The translations under genes were made by a program, and so were the position numbers. A stretch of 64,000 bases of DNA from assembly GCA_022829145.1 (NCBI GenBank), contig CM040760.1, positions 25,664,602 through 25,728,601 of the forward strand, in the 5' to 3' direction. Shown in pieces: positions 58,801 to 64,000 of the stretch. The DNA is from Albula goreensis (Eukaryota; Chordata; Actinopteri; Albuliformes; Albulidae). Numbering within the stretch: position 1 is the stretch's first letter; each line of letters starts with the position of its first letter. The notes under the pieces were generated by a model. It saw only the letters and a list, made by a program, of their open reading frames with translations. It was not told the origin of the DNA and did not search any database.

Positions 58801-61510
58801 TCTGCCCTTGCGGTGCACTCAAAGGTCAAAGGTCAGGTCAAAGGTCCGAAAAAGGGAGGCGGGGATCTCTGCACAGCGCACGGAGAGCAAGATCTTGGCA
58901 CGCGGAGTCCGCACATCAGAGCTTTAACCACGGAGAGAGTGTTTCCTGGTAACAGGTAAATCCGAGGAACCGCGATAAGCGTATTCATGAACTTTGCTGA
59001 AGCGTGTTGTCCACGGTCGAGCGGCTGAAGGGAGTCCTCGGCGCGTTTCCTTTTGAAAATGTGAGGCTTTGAATTCCACTCACAGAGGAGTGTGGGATAC
59101 CAGATCAGGTGATTCTCTACCTTGTGAAGGTGCAGAACTATCTTCAGGCATTGTTAAACACTGCTGAAGTGAATCTTTTTTTGTTGTTGTTGTTGTTAAT
59201 CTTTTCTGTATCCAGGAGTACAGTTTCAGAAACGGTAATGTCTTTGACACGAGAGTTAACAGCAGAGCAGTACTGAGTCTCAGAGGCTTGCCCAGGTAAC
59301 TGTGCTGTAAGAGAATGAGGACAAGGGTCTATTCCAGTGTACCAGGGCTGTTTTGAATTATGCATTTTATTTATTCTTCATTGCATGACCTGTTTTTACC
59401 TGTTTTTGTTCCTTTTTTATTTCTCACTAGACTATAAGTGCCTCGTTTATCTTTATTTCATGTGTGTTTACTGTTATCGTGTTCCCTTGTTTGGAAAGCG
59501 CTTTAAACCCCGTGTATGAGGAGCACTGTATGCTGGGAAACAGCCCAACGGCTGCAGAGCTGGGGTGGTGATCATTTGCGTGCGGCAGCTCCAGGTCTCG
59601 TCTGTGTCACACAGCCCCTGTTGCTGCACCGTGACCTTCGACCTCTGCGGAGGGGGAACCCTCTCTCCCGGTCGCCGTGGGAAACCATTAACAGTTCTCT
59701 CAGAGTTCAGTGCCCCCAGCTGAAAATTTCACACCAGGCTGAGAGCAGAGCAGTCAGGGCCGCTGAGATTCAGCTCTGAATGAGAGGGCAAATGCATTAG
59801 CTGGAGCTGGCTCCAGTCCCCGTACCGAAACACTCTACCCCCTTTCTGCAGATCACTGACATCCTTACAGTGAATGCCCATAATTCACAGATGTTCAGGA
59901 CAAAATCCTTCTTTTAATCTTTTTTTATTTAATCTTTTCATCTTTTAGTTCTCTTTTTTTTTTTTTTTTTTTTTTTTACCAGCATCTGAGGAGTTGCATA
60001 ACCCAAGTGTGATATTAGCTTCTCTTTATTTAACCAAGTTAGGTTAACTAAGAACTAAGACCTGAAGAATCAATGTGGGTATGGTTTTCAATTGATTATA
60101 TAGCCAGATATATGGATATAGGTGTTGTTCAGGTGACCAGATGTAGACAGCCAATTTTGAAGGGAATGTGAAACATTAAGATGGCAGCCGTGATTAGCAT
60201 AACTTCATGGTGCCTGGGTTTTATGCAGCGTATTTCTGCATCTCCCATTGCGGCCTGTGCTCCAGGTGAAAAAGTGCTGAATGCCCAGTTACTCTGCTGC
60301 AGGGAACGGGGTTACGGTCCAACGTTCCAGCTCAAGATGCACATTAAGGGGGAAAGAATATGGAAATTTGGATTTGAGAGGCAAGAATCAAATACCCACT
60401 ATGAGCGAAAGTAAATAAATAAATAAATAAATGCTTTTACGCAATTCACCTCAGCGCTCTTTGGAGTAGAGGCCATCTAAATGGAAATGAAATTGTTGCT
60501 GTCTGGGTTTCCAGGTTCTGATCCGCAGACACAGTTTGGGGGTGGTGGGCGGGGGGGTGTGGGGGTGGTTAGCCCTGTCGAGGCACCCCGCCCCCCCACA
60601 CAGGTGATGCATGGCAGCCATTTTGAACCAGAACACTCCCCAAGAGTCAGGTGAAGTGGTGGTGAGAACCAGCCTAAGGTTCTCCAAACTGGTCTTTGAT
60701 GAGAGACACAAGTGCTTTACGATTGAATTGCACTACGTCCTTCTGCACAGAATATATGTAGTACAAGGTTATTCTGTACTTTTAACTGCAACAGTAGTTA
60801 CATTTAAATCTAGTCCAAAGACCGCTTTCAGTCTCATTTTCCCCTCAGCCAGCTAACTCCAGTAAAACACTCCCTAACAATAACTTAGCACTCAGTATGC
60901 TGGCCAGAGCTTTGCAGAGATCACGCCCAGGATCAAGGTTATTGATGTTGTGCCTTTAAAGACACACTAGCGTAGCAACCCTGGTAACATAGGCTGTGGT
61001 GCGCAACAACACAGATATGACCTGAAAGGCTTAATGCATGCAGTGGCATAAATAAAAGAGATGATATGTGCTATATATCATATTACCAGAATGCTTTTAG
61101 TTCTGTTATGAATTTTTCAAGATCATAGTTTTCAGAGCTCCCAGCTGGTTTCTCTGATCAGTGTGTGTTCCGTTCCAGATGGTTTAGTTGGTCTGAGAGC
61201 ACTGATCGTTCTTTACCTGCGGTCTCAGCTGTTCCAGGTGGTGATTATCTGTGAGTTCAGGTGCAGTTCTTCAGTGTGCAGTACCTGGGGCTGGTTGGTC
61301 CATACCTGCTGTCTCAGGTGGTTTTGCAGGCTCTGACTGGTCTGTGTGTCCTGTCTCAGGTGGCTTGGCCCTGGCCCTGGTGCAGTTCTTCTATGTGAAG
61401 TACCTGGTGCTGTTCGGCGTTCCCTCCCTGCTGGTGAGGCTGGACGGGCTCCGCCCACCTCGGCTACCACGCTGCGTTAGCATCATGTACAGCTTCACTG
61501 GGATGTGGAG
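40928..61510 (+). CDS. hhat: hhat (Hedgehog N-palmitoyltransferase), first 7 coding exons, 3' end outside window
   Basis: Multi-pass ER-membrane MBOAT enzyme that transfers palmitate from palmitoyl-CoA to the N-terminal cysteine of Hedgehog proteins. Coding segments: 40928-41048, 45904-45971, 48263-48376, 48674-48868, 53297-53509, 56493-56664 and 61360-61510; all junctions are in phase, giving 344 codons. Family-specific stretches recalled from human HHAT include LPRWE at the N-terminus, DFEWSFW, EYYLL...[33 protein letters not shown] and PRCVS.M.SFTGMWR. HHATL is excluded because it lacks the last two motifs. Human HHAT is about 493 aa, so roughly 150 residues remain to the right. The MBOAT Asp (just after MWR) and His are not in this window. 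No stop or frameshift was seen in the called exons. Confidence 0.95.
42690..43127. repeat. 37-bp minisatellite (about 12 units)
   Basis: Units read GGAGTTAAACCTGCAGACAC then TGCGGCCCTCCAGGACT, period 37, with TGCGG/TGTGG/TGCAG variants. The founder unit is the dispersed repeat seen singly at 1604-1652 and 22939-22975, so this is tandem amplification of a transposon-like end. Confidence 0.95.
44155..44290 (+). mobile_element. Dispersed repeat (TTTATTTAACCCGGTAAAG type)
   Basis: CCTTTATTTAACCCGGTAAAG, then CATTGAGATTAAAGTCTC, then AGAGAGACCTGGCCAAGA with AGGCAGCA. I recall this arrangement as a very common fish interspersed repeat. A shorter match (TCTTTATTTAACCAAGTTAG) is at 60021-60045. The class is not certain. 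Confidence 0.55.
45456..45476 (+). other. G-quadruplex-prone tract
   Basis: G runs of 7, 5 and 5 separated by T and TT, in the hhat sense strand. The 7-G run can supply two of the required four runs. Confidence 0.4.
45904..45971 (+). CDS. hhat: hhat coding exon 2 (68 bp)
   Basis: Encodes [20 protein letters not shown] plus FKK, the juxtamembrane segment equivalent to human HEEELDQEFELE...GGLKK. Acceptor TGTGATAG, donor AAG|GTAAGG. Confidence 0.92.
47642..47865. mobile_element. MITE-like element with imperfect terminal inverted repeats
   Basis: The left end reads CAGTGATCCTGGAGAGCCAC then AGTATACGCTGGTTTTTGG. The reverse complement of the right end reads CAGTGGTCCTC...CGTGGAGAGCCGCGGTGTGC, then CTCGTTTATGTTTTCACC. 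Both ends share CAGTGNTCCT, TGGAGAGCC and a T-rich stretch, as in the hAT-like MITEs widespread in fish. No transposase is inside. Confidence 0.65.
48208..48240 (+). mobile_element. SINE/LINE tail fragment next to a splice acceptor
   Basis: GATGAGAGCGTCTGCTAAAT followed by GACTCAG is the fish SINE 3' tail. It ends within the normal branch-point zone of the acceptor at 48262. Confidence 0.65.
48263..48376 (+). CDS. hhat: hhat coding exon 3 (114 bp)
   Basis: Encodes [20 protein letters not shown] then [18 protein letters not shown], with the family motif DFEWSFW and a membrane segment. Acceptor GCTCCCAG, donor CAG|GTAAAG. Confidence 0.94.
48674..48868 (+). CDS. hhat: hhat coding exon 4 (195 bp)
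   Basis: Encodes [20 protein letters not shown], then [20 protein letters not shown] and a Leu-rich helix ending GPLEELQ. The acceptor is a tandem CAG|GCGCAG|GTA, so the first two residues (AQ) may be optional. The ORF of 224 codons seen beyond the donor is minisatellite. Confidence 0.92.
48885..49268 (+). repeat. Minisatellite of GTGTGTCTGCGCAGCCTGT-type units
   Basis: Units of mixed length contain GTGTGTCTGCGCAGCCTGTC, then CTGTGTGTCTGCGCAG and TGTCTGTGTCTGTCTGCGTG. It begins about 17 bp after the donor of coding exon 4. All long open frames here, on both strands, are artefacts of this repeat. Confidence 0.95.
49270..49500. other. AT-rich block
   Basis: Very high A+T (TAAATATTAAATAATATATA and similar) immediately after the GC-richer minisatellite. 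No gene is seen. Confidence 0.8.
49856..50093 (+). repeat. (GT)n microsatellite, interrupted
   Basis: About 240 bp of GT repeats with TAT, GAG and GCAG interruptions. Overlapping Cys/Val and His/Thr open frames are artefacts. Confidence 0.96.
50560..50720 (+). repeat. Possible dispersed repeat
   Basis: AAACTGACCCCAGATCAGTG followed by TCTGTATTCATAG resembles a fish interspersed motif I recall (CTGATCCTAGATCAG...). There is only one copy in the window. Confidence 0.3.
51276..51299 (+). repeat. (CT)n microsatellite in a pyrimidine-rich stretch
   Basis: A CT run inside a pyrimidine-rich stretch (51141-51300) on the hhat sense strand. Confidence 0.9.
51785..52063. repeat. 119-bp direct duplication (51785-51903 and 51945-52063)
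   Basis: The copies begin GCCATGCCACATGGGTGGTG and end GGTTGGGTTCCTGAC, differing at only about three positions. A following block (CTTGGGAACTGGCAGCGACTCAT) occurs at 51913-51935 and again at 52201-52223. So the first copy looks like an internally deleted version of a roughly 280-bp unit. Confidence 0.92.
53008..53028 (+). repeat. Poly(T) tract
   Basis: About 21 consecutive T on the plus strand, about 270 bp before coding exon 5. It may be the A-tail of a minus-oriented retroposon, but no body is recognised. Confidence 0.9.
53297..53509 (+). CDS. hhat: hhat coding exon 5 (213 bp)
   Basis: Encodes [40 protein letters not shown], then [20 protein letters not shown], the family's WYKTENEYYLL...SFSLELCW...NGPILSF block. 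Acceptor ACTCACAG, donor CAG|GTGAGC. Confidence 0.95.
55731..55819 (+). repeat. (GT)44 microsatellite
   Basis: About 44 uninterrupted GT units, the longest pure tract in the window. It runs straight into a GA-rich block. Confidence 0.97.
55820..56080 (+). repeat. Purine-rich (GAGA) block
   Basis: GAGAGAGAGAGGGCC, GGAGAGAGGGGAATAAGAG and similar give a nearly all-purine plus strand over about 260 bp, an H-DNA-prone mirror-like tract. Ser-rich opposite-strand frames are artefacts. Confidence 0.9.
56493..56664 (+). CDS. hhat: hhat coding exon 6 (172 bp)
   Basis: Encodes [40 protein letters not shown] and [17 protein letters not shown], carrying the family signature [14 protein letters not shown]. 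Acceptor ACACACAG, donor CTGG|GTGAGT. Confidence 0.95.
58276..58299 (+). repeat. (GCGGC)n tract
   Basis: About five GCGGC/GCGGT units in a locally CpG-rich stretch (58240-58380). Confidence 0.85.
58561..58640 (-). mobile_element. (TTA)n plus SINE/LINE tail, minus orientation
   Basis: (TTA)8 at 58561-58584, then on the minus strand GTTGCTCTGGATAAGAATG and TCTGCAAAATGTCAATAATG, the fish SINE tail. The TTA run would be the element's terminal repeat. Confidence 0.65.
58823..58847 (+). promoter_or_regulatory. Cluster of nuclear-receptor half-sites (two overlapping DR1)
   Basis: AGGTCA at 58823-58828, 58830-58835 and 58835-58840, and AGGTCC at 58842-58847. The first pair is a perfect DR1 (AGGTCAAAGGTCA), the type bound by HNF4, PPAR/RXR and COUP-TF. 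Confidence 0.5.
59951..59977 (+). repeat. Poly(T) tract
   Basis: About 26 T residues. A TTTATTTAACC-type repeat follows at about 60021, so it may belong to a minus-oriented element. Confidence 0.9.
60413..60432 (+). repeat. (AAAT)n microsatellite
   Basis: About five AAAT units. Confidence 0.95.
60538..60565 (+). other. G-quadruplex-forming motif
   Basis: G runs at 60538-60542, 60547-60549, 60551-60557 and 60561-60565 with loops of 1-4 bases, on the hhat sense strand. Confidence 0.65.
61231..61320 (+). pseudogene. Decayed duplicate of the start of hhat coding exon 7
   Basis: CCAGGTGG...TCAGGTGCAGTTCTTCAGTG then TGCAGTACCTGGGGCTG parallels the true exon's TCAGGTGG...TGGTGCAGTTCTTCTATGTG then AAGTACCTGGTGCTG, about 119 bp downstream. 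The two differ by substitutions and small indels. The copy includes an acceptor-like CAG. Confidence 0.65.
61360..61510 (+). CDS. hhat: hhat coding exon 7 (151 bp), last in window
   Basis: Encodes [40 protein letters not shown], then [10 protein letters not shown] plus a partial Arg codon. This is the near-invariant core before the catalytic loop. Acceptor CTGTCTCAG, donor GGAG|GTGAGA. An alternative in-frame acceptor lies 42 bp upstream. Confidence 0.95.
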
Positions 61511-62640
61511 GTGAGAACGCACACACACAAACACACACACACGCCATATACGTCGCCCACCTCCCACACAGCAAACATACCTGGTGGGGGTTCATGGATA
61601 TATACCACTGTTACACCGTCATTTTTGGAAACATACACACACACTCTCTCTCTCTCTCTCATACACACATGCACATACACACCTAATGTGTCTCACCCGA
61701 TCCCCACACAACACAAAGATCTGGCGGGTGTGTAGCCTATGGGTTTATATCGCTATGAGCATCTCTGGAAACTACAGTTCTGGTCTCTCGGCGAGATGGA
61801 AAAGCTCTAATGAGATGCAGTACTGTGGGTGGACTGCAGGGGGAGCAGTAGCCTAAGATTCTTTTCAGCATTTGGCACAGTGAAGTATGAATATGCATTA
61901 TGGATAGATCTATGACTGGGGTGTGCGGAACAAGCTTGTTTATTTCTTAGACGGTGTAAATAATTGCTGTAGCCAAGGTGTGTGAGTTCCTCATGGGTGA
62001 ACATACACATACATTTTTTATTTTCTGTCACACAAGTATCATTGTAAAGTGGCTCGTGGCCACTATTAAAGATGACACCAGATACTCTCAGCACAGCTTT
62101 GGCCCTGTATTGAGCTTTCTGTAAATGGCGCTCGGTTTACAGTCCCTTGTGACACTTCTTGACCCTTCAAGCACGAAGAACAGCGTGCAAGTCTCTCAAC
62201 ATTGTTGTTTTGTCCGTCCAAGCGCAATGCTGACTAACCAAGCTTGTCTGTCTCACCCATTTACTTCACTTCATTTTTCTTCTCATTTTCTTCTCCAAAA
62301 ATGTTTGCTTTCTCTGGGGCCTCTTCCAGTGAATAGTTAAGATATTTTGATCAGTTTGTAAATGCGTAAATCTCCAGGCTCTAAGCATATTTGCAGGACC
62401 GTCTGCTGGCATGTGGGCTTTTATTGCCATAAAGTGCTCCAGCTCATATGTCATTTATCATGGGCAAACTGGGTGGCATTAATGCACTGCCAAATCCTGC
62501 CAATGTAATTAGCTTTATAATTAGTATCTAATTGTAATGAGACTAAAGAAGGCTGTCTTTGAAAGCGTCTCTGTTGTACAGGTCTGATTAGATCCTGGCA
62601 GATGTACGTTTTCCTGTGATTCTCACACTTCAGTGACACA

Positions 62641-63060
62641 CATTTACACTTTCATTTCTCCATTTAGCAGATTCTCTTATACATAAATTATAAAACTTGC
62701 AGTTTAATTTTTCTTGTAAGTAATTTTATTTACAACACATTTTAAAAATAACAAGTGTTGACTAAAATGCTGCATGGAATTAATTAAAAAAAATACATAT
62801 GCAAACATGCTGATTTACATGCAAGACAATTTAAAAAAATGAAATGGGGGTGAATTTTATAAATTGAGTTTAAAAGTTATAAAACAAATACTCTACATGG
62901 TTAATGCACTAACCATTTATAAAGTCAGACATTTTACTTAAGCAGGTGCAGTTCTTTGGACAAGTTTACAACAGCAGTGCTTTACCTCGGAATTGAGCCT
63001 GCAACCTCTGAGTTTAGAGACCAGCTCCATCACCGTTCCCAAACACAGCATCTTCCAATC
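62641..63060 (-). mobile_element. SINE, minus orientation, possibly interrupted
   Basis: The tail-like CATTTACACTTTCATTTCTCC and ATTTAGCAGATTCTCTTAT are at 62641-62681. The body and head (GCAGTTCTTTGGACAAGTTT, AATTGAGCCTGCAACCTCTG, AGACCAGCTCC) are at 62945-63030. About 250 bp of AT-rich sequence separates them and may be a later insertion. Confidence 0.55.
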
Positions 63061-63294
63061 TGATTAAACGTGATTGCAGTCTGCTACATTATGATAGACA
63101 CTGAATTAATATCTCATGCTGGCGGTGAGAAAAACCTTCCCTTGCCATGTGTTCACTCAATCCATGCTAAATTTGATTTGTAGGTGTTAACATGGCAGAT
63201 GCACATACACAAATTAATTGCAGCAAATCTAGATGGCGAGGAGGTCAACCAGGGCCTGGTGGGATGACTGTGCTGTGACAGGTTACCAGCTACT

Positions 63295-63650
63295 GTGAGC
63301 GCATAGCTATACAACTGGATTATTACAGCACTGGCTAAAGTCAGCACATGTAGCCTACATAGAACTGGATTATTTTAGCACTGGCTAAAGTGAGAAAATC
63401 TACAGAACTGGGATATTTTTTTTCTGCTGGCTGAAGTGAGTATGTGTTTTTCATAAATGAGGGATTTTAAGGCTGGCTAAAGTGAGGTCAAAGCTGCATA
63501 ACTAGGATTTTAACACTTACTAAAACCATATCAATGTAAATGGAGGGTTTTAATACAGGTTTAAGCGAGCCTGTATCTAAATAAAGGACGGATTTTTACC
63601 GGCTAAAGTGGGCGTCCATCTCTGCGTACTGAGGGATTTTAGGAAAAGAG
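63295..63650 (+). repeat. Degenerate 42-50-bp tandem array
   Basis: Recurring GGATTATTTTAGCACTGGCT then AAAGTGAG, with GGCTAAAG-like cores near 63333, 63383, 63429, 63474 and 63601 and decayed ones between. This indicates about 7 diverged units. Confidence 0.75.
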
Positions 63651-64000
63651 GAGGGTGAGATCTGTGACCACTGGAGAGGTGGAAGTAGTTTTGTACAATT
63701 CTGTCAACCCACTTTTTCTTTGAACCATATTTAAACAATTCTTTAGTGCGAAGAGACGGCCAATTGTGGGCCAAAAAAATGACATGTGGTCGTATGATTT
63801 ATGTTTTGTTACCTCCTACACTTAGCGTCTATGTTGGATTTGGCAGGTCGTCCCGGACTGCTTTCTCACGTCTAACATCCTGGGTCTGAACAGTTAGCGG
63901 TACGAAACTACAGCACCTGTTCACGAGCACACGTGTCTATCTTTATCCCGTTAAAATAACACTTAATGCGGAAAAAAAAAAACACTTTTCTGGCAGTATC

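Larger units (their letters stand above)
56665..61359 (+). other. hhat intron after coding exon 6 (4.7 kb)
   Basis: Contents: a GCGGC tract (58276-58299), (TTA)n with a SINE/LINE tail (58561-58640), a nuclear-receptor half-site cluster (58823-58847), poly(T) (59951-59977), (AAAT)n (60413-60432), a G-quadruplex motif (60538-60565), and a degenerate duplicate of the next exon start (about 61231-61320). Confidence 0.8.
61511..64000 (+). other. Start of the next hhat intron (continues beyond the window)
   Basis: CA and CT tracts (61518-61544, 61630-61682), a split minus-oriented SINE (62641-63060), and a degenerate tandem array (63295-63650). No further hhat exon (expected YFDVGL... start) was found to base 64000. 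Confidence 0.75.

Noticed and set aside
61511..64000. A further hhat exon encoding the catalytic Asp segment
   Set aside because: Searched for a YFDVGL-like start after an acceptor in all plus frames and found none before the window ends.
1..64000. Prokaryotic-style operon, phage, integrated virus or defence system
   Set aside because: No polymerase, integrase, gag/env-like or defence-type coding sequence was recognised. All confident coding is in spliced vertebrate genes.

Overview
This window is nuclear DNA from a ray-finned fish, most likely a teleost. It has no operons, phage or CRISPR content. The genes are split into short exons with consensus GT-AG introns. The spacer is full of (CA/GT)n tracts, minisatellites, tRNA-derived SINEs with the fish-type LINE tail (CTTTGGATAAAAGCATC...TGCTAAAT) and a 5S-rRNA-derived fragment. 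I cannot name the species.

Three protein-coding genes are clear. (1) Positions 70-5504, + strand: the 3' nine exons of slc22a7 (organic anion transporter 2, OAT2); the first exon lies left of the window. (2) Positions 26270-7432, - strand: a complete seven-exon crip3 (two-LIM cysteine-rich protein, 213 aa), tail-to-tail with slc22a7. Human SLC22A7 and CRIP3 are also neighbours (6p21.1), which supports both calls. (3) Positions 40928-61510, + strand: the first seven coding exons of hhat (Hedgehog N-palmitoyltransferase); the remaining exons, including the expected catalytic Asp and His, lie right of the window. The three proteins are unrelated in function.

Between crip3 and hhat (26.4-40.9 kb) no gene is recognised. 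There are CpG-rich blocks (about 31.57-31.76, 35.57-35.76 and 39.64-40.70 kb), a phase-compatible pair of candidate minus-strand exons (33335-33248 joined to 31746-31523), a 46-bp minisatellite and a 40-bp array whose units carry CCAAT boxes. crip3 intron 1 holds a roughly 1.1-kb, 24-bp minisatellite. crip3 intron 2 holds a CpG-dense block. hhat introns hold a 37-bp minisatellite, a minisatellite starting within about 20 bp of a splice donor, a MITE-like inverted-repeat element, a 119-bp direct duplication and many microsatellites.

The most interesting signals concern splicing. The crip3 intron-1 minisatellite puts about 24 copies of a near-consensus 5' splice site (GGTGAGT) on the sense strand. 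Two hhat exons are each preceded by a decayed duplicate of their own acceptor and exon start; one gives an in-frame 14-codon alternative acceptor. I found no convincing new multi-gene system. The best candidate for something undescribed is the minus-strand exon pair near 31.5-33.3 kb, and the evidence for it is weak.
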